This document shows, in pieces, positions 48,035 through 58,787 of a stretch of DNA of 64,000 nucleotides. A model generated the notes under the pieces. The model was not told where the DNA came from. It ran no database searches and saw only the letters and a list, made by a program, of their open reading frames with translations. A program made the position numbers and the translations under genes. The stretch covers positions 62,001-126,000 of the forward strand of contig WEDG01004211.1 of assembly GCA_017591395.1 (NCBI GenBank). Reading direction: 5' to 3'. This DNA is from Schistocephalus solidus (lineage: Eukaryota > Platyhelminthes > Cestoda > Diphyllobothriidea > Diphyllobothriidae). Positions within the stretch are counted from its first letter, which is position 1, and each line of letters begins with the position of its first letter.

Positions 48035-48458
48035 CCTGCCAATGTATCGGGTTGGTTAGATTCTGACTTGACATCTGTGACCGGCGTTGATCTCAACAAC
48101 AGGTAAGTAGGCAGTTTTGGCGAAAGTTGCGTTCGATCCCTGGGCGATGATGTCGTTGGTGGAGGCGTAGAAGCCGCCGATACGGAGCTGCCATTAACAG
48201 CCTGAGTGGTGGTGGCAACGACGGGCGACGGAGGGGGTAGATCCGAGACCCTCAGCTGCTGGGAGTAGGTCGATACGACACTAGTCACTGGCAGGGAGGG
48301 GGATAATATGGAGACCTTGATCGATGTGGGCAGTGATGTTGATTCGCCTGCCTGGGAGGTTGGCCAGGACCCACTGTTGTCCGCCCTGCTGGAAGATGCT
48401 TCCTTCAAGCTGACCGGTGGCAGTTGTTGTGGTCTGGGCAATATCTTTTGAAGATGTG
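48035..48458 (-). CDS. Exon of Ser/Thr/Pro-rich protein gene (3'-most confident exon)
   Basis: CGTTTTCTCTTCTGCAG precedes the exon and AGG|GTAGGT follows it. The frame starts with CA, which completes the A left by the 52338-53960 exon (Thr). It encodes HLQKILPRPQQLPPVSLKEA, then Ser/Thr-rich sequence with many Pro (TSVVSTYSQQLRVSDLPPPS, VSAASTPPPTTSSPRDRTQL) up to DTLAG. There is no recognised domain and low complexity suggests disorder. The +1 frame is also open for about 60 codons at the 5' end, but its phase does not fit. Function unknown. Confidence 0.6.
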
Positions 48459-50407
48459 CTGCAGAAGAGAAAACGAGGGCCATGAAAAATGGAGTTCATA
48501 TATGTAGAAGAGAAGGAAATGGCGGCGGTGTAAGTAGCATGAGTACTAGACTCAAAAATCTCCTTTCAAGTGAGGAAGCATCAGGAGGCGAAAAATGTAC
48601 CCCACTCTCAGTCAAGAGCGACGTCCGCTGGCGACGGAAACTTCAAGAAAAACTTGCACTCGTCTACTGACGTACTTGAGGCAACAATGCTTGCAACCAG
48701 AACGTACGTTAAGATTGAAGAGACTTTGAACCTAACTCTACATCCGTTTGAAGAAGCAAACATTCCAACGACGCTGTAAATAATGAGTGAACTGCACAAC
48801 GGCTACATTATATCAGATACGACCTTATCAATGGTAAAAAAGCGCCCAGGTACGCAAAAGTGAGCAACGCGATTGGCGGTGCAGAAAACCGGAGAGATAG
48901 CTGACACAGTTATCCACCGTCGGACTTTTCGGGCACTTAAGTCTACTGTTCACTCTCGAACTGGCCATCTTACGCACCTTTTAATTTTCTTTTGGTTGTC
49001 CCAGATTGTAGCCAGTAGGCCGCATCTGTCGGGAAACAATAGAAACTGATGAAACCAGAGTGTCTTTTCATTTCCATTCAACACTGATAAGCGGTGGAAA
49101 AAGCGAAAGAATCCACCAAAATTTAAGACAAAGTCAACAACCACTCGAGGGCCACGCACGCCATCCAACTTCCATAGACCTGCCTCACTGACCAAGCCGA
49201 CGAGTGAACCAAGTGCATGGCTATTGGGCCATCACTATATGGCATAACTTTAGCGGTCATTGTCCGGCTACTACAAAAATTCGGCTCTGTCAATAGTCAG
49301 AAATTTTGGTGAACTACGCCAATGAAAATGTAAAGAATGTGAAATGGGGGCATGTTAAGTACTGAAAAATATTTTTCAAGGCGAAAAGATGTTCCACCCA
49401 CTGGGAAATGAAGACTACCGAAAAAACGTCTGTCTAGATTTCCTACCGCGCGCACATACGCGTGGAGAATCCCAAACAGAAAGGTCACTAACGTACGGTA
49501 GATGTCAATCTCTCAAAGCAACTACATGCGGTAGTATACATATAGTTGTGCTAGAACAGTTTTTCAATTGACAGAGGAATACTACGGTCAAGTAGCCAGT
49601 AGAAAAATAAAATTAGCGACTTCTTGCAAGCTAACGGATACCCCGAACTTATCTGTCATGCGAAGTCGCCGAGAGGATGTTCGTAAGCGGGACATTCCAA
49701 GGTCCGGAGAGCGATTTCGTATATCAAAGGGGCTTCGCAGACGGTCGCCAAAATTCTTTAAACTCCAGAGGTAAGCATGGATTAGAGACCGAAAGGTGCG
49801 CTGTACCATCGTATAATGTGACATGGACCCAGGACCGTTAGGGAAGAATTCGGGCGAGGTTTAAAGAATCTACGAGAGAGATTGAGGTTACTGTGGGGAG
49901 ATAAACGGTAAAGTCGGCCGTACAAAGTGACAGTAGAGACCGTATATCAAATTCACGGGTTGTCACACACACACACTGGAGAGAAGACTTCTCTGTAAAG
50001 GCCGCATACGGTGGAGGTCAGATAAAGTGAGATGCAATGTTACAATGACTCAGACGCTCCCGTAAACAAAAACGAAGTCCACATACGAGCCACATGGCAA
50101 GGTCAACAAGTCACCTCCCCGTCATCGGTACAGTGACCAAACGCCGACGTAATTATCGGTTGACGTGGGAAGATAATTATCGCTGGGACTGCAATGATTA
50201 CGTGACAAAATTACAGACAGTTGAAACGGCCACTAGGGGAATCGCGCGTCAAGTAACATATGACTCATCCTAGTAAACAATGCAAAAAAAATTTTTGTGA
50301 ATGCTAACAATGTGCACAAAACCCAACTATCAGAAAGGGTGGGCAACTATCTCTTTACGATCCCCAAAGCAAATGGATAGCATGACTTCACTTAAATAAA
50401 CTTTGCT
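48459..50407. other. Probable intron of the minus-strand gene
   Basis: This is part of the 3.9-kb interval between the exons at 52338 and 48458. A minus frame at 49588-49750 (FGDRLRSPFDIRNRSPDLGM) might be an extra exon but has a weak acceptor. No other feature. Confidence 0.35.
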
Positions 50408-50779
50408 GGTAAGGATGCCTTGTATGGCCGCCTAAACAGGACACAGGAAAAGGAATTGTCCACAATACACGTGGCTTTGCGCTACGTTTCAAGGAAATGA
50501 TGTTTAGGATTAAGGTGAGGGATAAGGTTAAGTTTGAGATTAAGGCCAGGGTTAGAGTCATGATTAGGCTAAGGTAACTGTAGGGTTTAGGTTTAAAGTA
50601 GAGCTAGGGTTAAGATTAAAGTTAGAGCTTAGTTTTATGTTAGGGTAAGTGTTAGCGTTAAGATACCGAAACATTTGCCCTTTCAAAAATAATGTATCGC
50701 AAGACCACCTAGTTTAGGAGGGCGGGGCGATTCCTATGTTCCTGTCCTGTTTAGATGGCCATACAAGGCATTCCCACCA
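50408..50779. repeat. Foldback (MITE-like) element with telomere-like interior
   Basis: The left end AAGGATGCCTTGTATGGCCG CCTAAACAGGACACAGGAA (50411-50449) is inverted at the right as TTCCTGTCCTGTTTAGATGG CCATACAAGGCATTCCC (50738-50775), about 38 bases with few mismatches. The interior 50505-50670 is a run of degenerate TTAGGG/TTAGGATTAAGG units. No transposase is encoded. It sits in an intron of the Ser/Thr/Pro-rich gene. I cannot settle the target-site duplication. Confidence 0.8.
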
Positions 50780-51075
50780 CTTCGCTATTTGTTAGCGGAG
50801 ATACTGCTCATGACTAAATCTGACACTCGATCCTCGTAAAGACGAGCGGACCTAACGACTTGCTAGGCCAGCAACGAATCGCTGAAGAGTAACTGAAGCA
50901 TTTAGTGATAAGTGTCACGCTAAACGAATTTGCTCAGATCGAAGGAGTTTAAGGAATCTCCGACAGGTCCTTCTAATATTTAAATACATCCTAATTACAT
51001 TAAAAATACCCAGACGGATTAAGTTCCACTAGAACCGCCAACGCCGGCCAAGAAGACATTTAAATAAGAAAGGGG

Positions 51076-51365
51076 ATCGCGAAGGAGACACGATCACAGG
51101 AACGAGAGCTTTATTAGCCTGACGTTTCGGATTCTCACTCGAATCCATCATCAGAGACAGAGTTAGATAAAGGTATTGGATGGTCCAGATTTTGCAGCAT
51201 TTATAGGATGCCGTTGCCAGGCCACTAAATGTCTATCACAATTGGCAACTCCCGAATGCATCGAGTGAGAATACGAAACGTCAAGCTAATAAAACTCTTG
51301 TTCCAGTGATCGTGTCGCCTTCGCGATTACTTCCTGGAACTCGACTCTTCGCTGCTATTAGCAAG
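51076..51365 (-). repeat. Foldback element with hammerhead-like motif (copy at 51 kb)
   Basis: The arms are inverted repeats of about 70 bases: 51076-51146 (ATCGCGAAGGAGACACGATC ... TTCGGATTCTCACTCGAATC) and 51257-51327 (GAGTGAGAATACGAAACGTC ... CGTGTCGCCTTCGCGAT). The centre has TTTATAGGATGC, shared with 12.8 kb. An outer segment CTTCCTGGAACTCGACTCTT follows to 51365 and recurs at 10227-10255 and inverted at 61720. No protein is encoded. Length and arms fit a small non-autonomous element. Confidence 0.8.
51121..51154 (-). ncRNA. Hammerhead-ribozyme-like motif
   Basis: Minus strand: CTGATGA, T, GGATTC, GAGTGA, GAATCC, GAAA, C, GTC, identical over 34 bases to the copy at 10108-10141. Flanks allow a four-pair stem I (GTCT before the core with AGGC after GTC, one G-U). 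Stem III is only the palindrome ACGT. The inverted arm at 51257-51281 keeps GAAAC-GTC but has lost CUGAUGA. Identity of core and stem II between two copies 41 kb apart, against diverged outer parts, hints at conservation or recent origin. Confidence 0.55.
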
Positions 51366-52337
51366 TAAGAGGATGCCGTGCACGGTGCCGAATGCAAGTA
51401 GACGCTGGAAGAGATATCATGGACAGATGGGAAAATTCGGCCAAAACGGCGCGAGGAGTAGCGAGTCTCTGCCAATTAAAAGGGCTCTGAAGCTTGGATG
51501 TAAAAGCTAGTTGGCCAGCCTCGTGATCATGGGCAGAGAGGCGCGGTCGGCGCTGAGTCACGTCGCACCGAAGTTGCCAAACCTGGTTGGCGTGCCCACG
51601 CCGTTGTGTGGCGTACAACAACACGTGAACTGTCATGGCAGCGAATGAACGAACAGCATAGTCTGCCCTTCAAACTCCGTTGGTTAAACGAATAGCCAAT
51701 TATAGGTGAACAATGACCGTGTCAATCGAGGTAACAGCTCGGCGGTATGTGGGTTGTTGCACGCGGGTGCAAATGGGGGGGGGGGCTATGTGAGGCCTAT
51801 ATTCGCGATGAGGCTTGGTTTTGTGTCAAATCTGACAGCGGCTGTGCACGTATGTAAAAATCCCCTCAACAGAGAAAAAAAGACGCAACCCGACTCAAGT
51901 GGGATCTTTCCGTGACCGTGATCAGCTTTAGTTTGAAGAAAGAGCTTGCGGAAAAAATAATCAAGCCACGTCCTGAATACCGATTGAACATATTTTTGTC
52001 AAGTAATTCACCTCCGCTCGCAAATGCAAAGTATAAAGAAGATTTAGAATATTAAAAACCTTACACCGACATGTCCCGTCTACGATTACTTATACTATCA
52101 GGTTCAGGGCTTAAATAGACAACAAATACTTCGGATTCCAGCGACAATCAATTCGCTTGGCGTCAATTGCGTTTTTAAAGGATGTGAAAAAATCGATATC
52201 CCTCAAAATTGGGAACAACGGCCCCGTATTGCTGTTTTCTAGAAAAATTGCGCTTTTTGAACTCGAACCCTAGTTCTGGGCGGTCGAAAAAGGCGAAATT
52301 GGAGTGGATAAGGGGGAGATTAGAAAACTGATCTTAC
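51366..52337. other. Probable intron of the minus-strand gene
   Basis: No feature beyond a run of about ten G at 51775-51785. Confidence 0.35.
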
Positions 52338-53960
52338 TTGAGCGTGTAGGTGTGCTCCGGTAGGTAGGTGGCCGTGGTTGTACCGTTACATAAGCATTCG
52401 AGGTCAGAAGCTTGGCCCTCGCAGGTGGATGAAGGGGAACATTAGCTAGAATGGCCGTCATCAGCGGGACCGCCTTATCGTCGACCTTGACGGTTGACTG
52501 GAGGGCTGGTCGAATTGGCACTGAGGTCACTGTGACCGTACTCTCCGGAACCCCGGAAAGACGGTTGGGCGTCATGAAGGGCAGACCGTTGTGACTCAGC
52601 GAAATGGGCAGGATGGTGGGGGCAGCGGTGGGTTTGTTAGGAGTCAGTGAGTCAGTAGAGGATGTGTGCTCTAGACCGGTCGTAGTGGACGGCTCCGAGG
52701 GTGCATTGCAAGTGCGAATACTATCAAGGGCTGTCGGCGGAAGGGTTGACTGCAGAGGTTCAAACAAAATTGGGGTGGCTGCGTAAGCCGAAATACTAGG
52801 TACAGGGGCGGTCTGAGTAACTACCAACGATGAGGTGACCGCAGCATGATCACCCGACTCGCACATAATCGAAATAAGAGGGTTTACGACACTGACCCTC
52901 CTATCAGGCTCGGACGAGGCCGTGGATTGAGTGACTGTCGATGCAGCAGGAGCGTGTGAGCTCGCAGGAAATGAGACCTTGGACAGTTCAGGCGTATCCG
53001 AGTCCCTAGCAGTGGCCATCCGAGACGATGTGGACAAAATCCGAGGGGATTGAAGACCACCTGGACTGATGGACAGCGGGGATATCTCTACTACCTTTAC
53101 AGACGAACTAGAGGCCGCCTCTGAGGTCGCCGCCGGACGAATCGTGATTAGGGTAGGCCGCTGAAGAACGTTAGTGGTTGCTTCTCTGGGGGGCTTCACA
53201 GCCAATGGTGGGAGACAGCGTTTTCGGCCGAAAGTTTCGGAAGGTAGGGATGGGCTGCAACTTGAGTCAGCGTTATGATTGACTGAGGTCAGTTTAGTAA
53301 GTATACTGACAGGTGCTGACTTCAGAGGGCCTCGTGTCAAGCAGACAATGGAATTAGAGGCCGGCGATGTCGTGACAACAGCCTCAGGGACTGAAACGGA
53401 CGATTGACTAGACGACGGCTCAATAACTGCACATTTGTTGAACTTCCTTGGTAAAAGGCGTCTATTGCGGCCTCTCACAACGGGCAGGACAGAGGGTCCC
53501 TGTTGTTTGGGAGTCTGATCAACCGGAGCATTGGGGGAAATTGAGAGAGGTATCCTCTCGACGCCAACGATGTTGGAGCCCTCAAATAGACGGGCACTCG
53601 TGCTATCTGTCCAGTCCGAGGTGAAAGTGCTGGTTGTGGAGACGACCGACTCTTGTGCAGAGCTCTTCTTCTGGGCAGACTTTTCGGCGAATTCAGCTGC
53701 CTGTCTAACCGATAACGTGGCTAGCGTATATAGTCCGTAGGTAGCCGACGTGGGGCTTAGCTGACAGTCAGACTCCCAGTCGACCATAGACGCTGCCGAA
53801 CAGGTGAGGGCATTTTCCAGGGAGGATCCGTTTACTGACTGTCTCGCGGTCGAGTGTTGTGCGTTGGCAGTCGACGGAACAGCAGGCTGATAGATGCCGT
53901 TTACGTCCGTAGAGGAAGGAGTAGCCTCCAATTTCGCCATCTTTGGACCAGTCGGGGTTC
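52338..53960 (-). CDS. Large exon of Ser/Thr/Pro-rich protein gene
   Basis: This 1623-base exon is the largest open coding block in the window. TTTGCTTGCATACAG precedes it and TCAA|GTAAGA follows. GA at its start completes the G of the previous exon (Gly), and it ends with one base. It encodes about 540 residues: TPTGPKMAKLEATPSSTDVN, a less repetitive stretch with a likely helix (YGLYTLATLSVRQAAEFAEK), a basic patch (VVRGRNRRLLPRKFNK), then long Ser/Thr/Pro/Val-rich sequence (TLITIRPAATSEAASSSSVK, SVVNPLISIM). There is no signal peptide, membrane segment or known domain. Composition suggests a disordered nuclear or scaffolding protein, which is inference. Unbroken length supports selection. 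Confidence 0.72.
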
Positions 53961-55215
53961 CTGTATGCAAGCAAACGCTACCATAATTAAAGGCCCTCAA
54001 CGAGACGTAAGTGTATGGTCAACATAAGACAAACAACAATAGCCCTGCTCCCTACGGCACACTGCCCACACACCCTTGACGGCAATAAGCTTTTCGCGTT
54101 AACTATACATTTAAACCATAAACGAGTTGGCCTTCTTTTGTTTCGTTAGGTCATGGTGTTTGGAAAATTGGACCTATTTAAAAATAAAAAGTCTCCGCTA
54201 ACATATTTCTGTCCCTAGAATTAATTGTACCCAGGCAAGGGGCTAAAGGTGCCAACTATCTAAATATGCCTGCGTTCGTATGTGGGTAGAGGTAGAGGCA
54301 GTAGATGGCGTCATTAATTAGCACGAATAAACAAAGAAAAGGCAGTTTTGGTCGGTCAAGTAACAAGTTTCCTGCATTAAAGCCGAAAGCTGTCCATGAG
54401 TCAAGTTGATAGGAAAGAGGAAAAATCCGAACATAGGGATCCGCGATGAGATGAACGAGATGCGATCTCTGAAGCAAGAATTTTACACAACTAACGTTTT
54501 GGGTTTTCCCCTGAGGCAACAGCACAGACCTGCCAGGGCGAAAAACTTATTGTTCCTACCATCGCATATTTCCGCAAACGCTTCTTGGAGCTCGCGTTAG
54601 CGCAAACACAGAACGCTCCTAGAAGAAAATCACGATGCGAGCCAGGATAAGCGCAGAATAAAGAGGAAAAACGGCAATATTTGCATAAGTAAAAGCCATC
54701 AAAAATGCTTACGACAGGAAGCTTTTAGCGGCATTCGCCCGTGATCACTGAGCGAAATCCTCGGTGCAGAATTCGAAAACGCGCACTTTCGCAACCAGAT
54801 AACTATGCTAACCTATTTATTTAACAAGTACACGGGTCGAAACAAAAGCTAAGGAGGCAAAAGCACCTAGAAGGTAATTTGAAAGAAATAGAAGCAATAC
54901 TATCGCGTTTCATTCGTTCTGTAAGGACAAGTCTGTTAAGTTAATCAGACAGACGGGAGGTAGCAGTGAGAATGAACCTTGAAGGTTAAGGCTTCAGATA
55001 AACGGCCAAAAGAAAGAATCCCACATCGCGCCTTCTTTTAGGTCACGATGAACGAGGCCAACCATATATGGGAGACAGAACCTGATCCCAACCTCACCCA
55101 TTTCTAGGTGTAGAGTTACGCTGGTGTGCTGACTAAGGGATGAGCAACTCAGAAATGCTTTGAAGTCCAGTCAACACAGAGGGATAACTCACCAATACTG
55201 TCAAAAAATGCCTAC
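53961..55215. other. Intron of the minus-strand gene
   Basis: Lies between the exons ending at 55216 and beginning at 53960. GT (55215-55214) and AG borders fit. No other feature. Confidence 0.55.
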
Positions 55216-55602
55216 CTGAAGTTGGCTGTTCCACCAAAGAACAGGGACTATCCGCCGTCAGGCCTACTGGCTGTAAAAACGACAAACCAGTCAAAACAGG
55301 TGTCGATACAGCGGTAGCTTCCGAAACTCTGGATACAGTGACAGTCGACAACTGTCTAGGAGGCTGGTCCCGCTCCGGATGTGTTCGCTTGCTGACCGAC
55401 ATCTGACTGTGACCGGCTGGTGAGGGGGATGTTGCCATGGTGTAAGGGGATCTGGTTTGCGCGCGGCTGCCTCCTCCTCCTCCTCCCACACTGCTAGCCG
55501 TATTTGCAGGGGGATAGGTGGATTGGATGAGTTGGTGGAAAGTGGCTATCGCAGCGTCCACACTTGTCGAAGGATGAGGATCAGGCTTTTGTGGAGTAAG
55601 AA
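55216..55602 (-). CDS. Exon of Ser/Thr/Pro-rich protein gene
   Basis: TCTCCCCCTCCTCTATCCATTCGTCTAG (pyrimidine tract and acceptor) precedes the exon, and TTCAG|GTAGGC follows. TT at the start completes the G of the 58200 exon (Val), and it ends with one base G. It encodes LTPQKPDPHPSTSVDAAIAT, then FHQLIQSTYPPANTASSVGG with a run of six Gly, Ser/Arg-rich sequence and QPVGLTADSPCSLVEQPTS. VDAAIATFHQLIQ may be a short helix. No known domain. Confidence 0.65.
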
Positions 55603-56989
55603 CTAGACGAATGGATAGAGGAGGGGGAGATAAAGCGCAAAGCACGGGATAGGGAGGTGCAGGCGACTTGAAGCGACATTGGGGAGGCAGAGGACTAGAA
55701 GTGTTTTAACGCTTGGAAACGCTGGATTCGGTAAGAATCCGGAAGAAGTAGGACCATGATGCAAAGGCTAGATGACAAGAGCGACGGGAGACTTAGTGAG
55801 CCGCCGTGCTGTACACACAGACGCATGTCGTCATATTAGCTGCCTCTACATTACTCTAAGCGATGGTGCACATAGACCCAATTTACCACCTCAAATGAAA
55901 CTGTAAAAGTACGCTGGACAGATGACGAACGAAAAATTCCACCCGAGGTCCTGCGAGCCAATCCTGGTAGAGGAGATTTTTGGCGTCTAACTGACGATAA
56001 CGGATAGGCCAGGTACGGAGTTTCCAGTCTTGCTCAACTTTATTGCCTGTGGAGTAGCGGTTGCGCGTTGCTATGTGACCGCCAACGTGTGCGCTAGATC
56101 AGAGCTTCAATGCCAAACAACGCCCGCATGTCGTCCTGAAACCATGATAGAACGCTTAACGTCGATACCACGCGATTCCCTCACATCTACACAACTGACA
56201 TTCTACAGAACAGAAGAATCCGGGGTCGATCGACTAGGTCCTGCGGCTCCTTCGGCCGATCAATCAGAGACTGGATAGCAAAGACTGCTTACAGTTTTGG
56301 GGTTGTAACCTCGAAGCTAGTCGCTCTTCCTATCAGAAAAATAAACGACCACTGTGCTACTACAGCGTGATCCACACCTATATTTTTTGTTCTTACTTCA
56401 GCATACCCCTCAAAATATTGTTACGAGGGTTTTATACTGAAGTGGTGCACTGTGAAGAAGAGGTGTCACGATATCTCCCCCGACATGGTCACTTATTAGA
56501 GGAAAAAAATTGCCGCAAGTGTAATGGGTCGGCGATGTTCACGAACAGAATGGGGCGGTATGGAAGTGCACAAGAAAGGGTTTGCAAGTCTGTTCGATCA
56601 GTACGAAAAGCAGAAAGAATTATTTCATCATGGTTACTTAAATGGAAGATTCCAATGTAATTGAAAGCAGTGGGAAGTGTTCGAGCTAGTTTATCTCTCG
56701 AGCTACAGAATGGCACTAGATGAAGTACCAAAACTTACTGGTAGATCCCATAAATACTGTAGTTGACTGGTTTAAATACTGTCGGGAAGTTTGCTCCGAA
56801 ATGGTATCTGTCGCTAGGAGAGGAAAATTGAATGGAACACCATAAATCGACGAGGCCAGATGTACAGGGCAACGTAAGCATGATCATGACCGTCTTTTAG
56901 ATGGAAATGCACCTGCCGAAGCAAAAAATGGCGATCCAGTACAGAATTATCGGAAATATGGCTCATGCATTGATGGTTAATGGGTCTTT
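55603..56989. other. Intron, no other feature recognised
   Basis: Part of the 2.6-kb interval between exons. Plus-strand frames at 56030 and 56367 show no domain. Confidence 0.4.
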
Positions 56990-57425
56990 GGATGGTCAGG
57001 GTGCGATAGTAGGTCAGTTTGACCGTCATAACCCGACGATGTTCACCGTATGCTCCACAGATGGGCGGTGCAGGGATGGTGACTTGTGCGCAAATTAGTT
57101 TTAAGCGATAGTAGACTTGCACTGCGTCTACCGCACCTTCTCTTCCATTACCCGCCTATGCCCGGTTTCAGGACATAGTCAAGAAGACCGGAGGCGGGGT
57201 CCAGTATAGGTGAATCATATCCCATCATAGTCATAAATGGCAACAGTGGGCGGTGCGGCATGAGTCGGCACCTACGTTGGTTGGCACGCGCACCCCTCCC
57301 CCCATGTTCAGCATTTTTTATGGAAGCTCACCCCAAATAAGAATAACGCCTGCCGTACCCTGATTCGGCCCCCATGTTGGTCCAGCGCATCTATCACGCG
57401 GTCTGTTTAGGGGCACGCTGATGTT
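56990..57425 (-). repeat. Dispersed repeats in intron (RTE 5'-module relative plus short repeat)
   Basis: The minus strand 57215-56990 reads CCGCCTCCGGTCTTCTTGAC, GAAGGTGCGGTAGACGCAGT and CATACGGTGAACATCGTCGG, closely following 28665-28840. At 57417-57345 it reads GTGCCCCTAAACAGACCGCG and GCGCTGGACCAACATGGGGG, the repeat also found at 27760. Both lie in one intron of the Ser/Thr/Pro-rich gene. Confidence 0.7.
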
Positions 57426-58199
57426 AGGTAGTTCTACACAAGCCAGATGCAACGACCCTGATTCCTATAATCGAACGCAAAAAACAGGTTCAACAATACA
57501 TTCTGACGAATGGCCAGCTTATCGGCGACTTAATAAGGCTGGGTACGATCAAAAACAACAATACGCAGGAAAATTACGTTGATCGGAATATGGGTTGGCA
57601 CACGCAACAAATCACCAGGACTTCGTTAGACAGCAAGATTTAGATTTTTAAGAAAAATCGCAGTTTGACAACATTCACTTCAGTGACACTTGGATGAATA
57701 CTGTTGGCATTTTTTGAAAGATGAAGACCACTCCGTAGCAATCTTGTTCGATATTTAAGAAGTATTTTTTTACTTAACTGTTATCTAAGTCAGATTGAAT
57801 TTTCGCAATATAAACGACATATTTTAAACCTGATTCTGATTGTCGACCAGTACCTATTAGGGTAGGAATCAAGCAATAGTAGTGGGAAAAAGGGTAATCT
57901 GTAAAGTCCCATATCCGTGAAAGTGGCCCACTGAGCCACTTTTAGCCTCATGCATTCATGCTCGAGGCACATATCCGCTAACGCAGTTCTAACTACATGA
58001 CCCCTTGAACTGAAGCAAATATGAGCACTACTCTCTTCGTATATTTTGAAGCCAATGACGTTTACGCTACAAAACATTTTCCGAACCAAGTAAGAGGGAG
58101 GCTTCAAACACCAAATGGACAACGTCGAACCAGCGATAGTCAGAGAGGGCATAATGCAAACGTGAGTGAATGAGTATTAAGTCAGCCAGGAGAACAAAC
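57426..58199. other. Intron, nothing recognised
   Basis: A minus frame at 57790-58152 continues no domain. The donor CCAG|GTTTGT is at 58199. Confidence 0.4.
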
Positions 58200-58787
58200 C
58201 TGGAACTTGATTGCGCAGAAGGGCCCTTTTGGAGTCGCCAACAAATGAGTTCGCAGTAGTAATGGTGGTGGAGAAGGAGGAAGCCGAAGGTGGGACGGAC
58301 GAAATAGGTGTAGGGGGAGAAAGAAGGGTGTGAGCCTTTGCGGGAGATGCAGGCACGTAGAGCGGACAGCTGGATGAGATCTGCGCCGAAGAGGCCAGAG
58401 CAAGGACAGGAATGTTGGCGTTAAACACTGTGTTTGTCTCTGTTGGAGGCATTGTGAGAAGAGGGCGAACTGGACTCCGTGCGAAAGCAATATTCGGGGC
58501 CTTTGCAGTGACAGTCGCTGGTGACGTCGCCAAGGGCTTCAGGACGGAGACGCTGACGGCGGCAGAGGTCCGGCCGGCTGGTGACTCCCTCAGACTGGGG
58601 GAGTAGGCAACAGGGGAAACCGGAGTTGTGATAAGGCTCATGTTGTGGGTCACCACGGGTGTGCGGCCTGCCTGATTGGCAATAGTACTCGCACAAGCAT
58701 CAGTTGGGGCTTTGAGGTTCCTGAATAAGATGTTGGTCCTAGGACTCAATCGCGAGGACGACTCTGGCTGGGAGGTGGACTCCTCAT
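58200..58787 (-). CDS. Exon of Ser/Thr/Pro-rich protein gene (5'-most exon seen)
   Basis: TATTCTCTGCAG precedes AT GAG GAG TCC, and CCAG|GTTTGT ends it. The exon starts with two bases and ends with one. It encodes an acidic-Ser start (EESTSQPESSSRLSPRTNIL), FRNLKAPTDACASTIANQAG, and Ala/Ser/Thr/Pro-rich sequence (AVSVSVLKPLATSPATVTAK, TLLSPPTPISSVPPSASSFS). The open frame begins before any ATG, so it is internal, and the gene's 5' end lies beyond 58787 or outside the window. No domain recognised. Confidence 0.65.
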
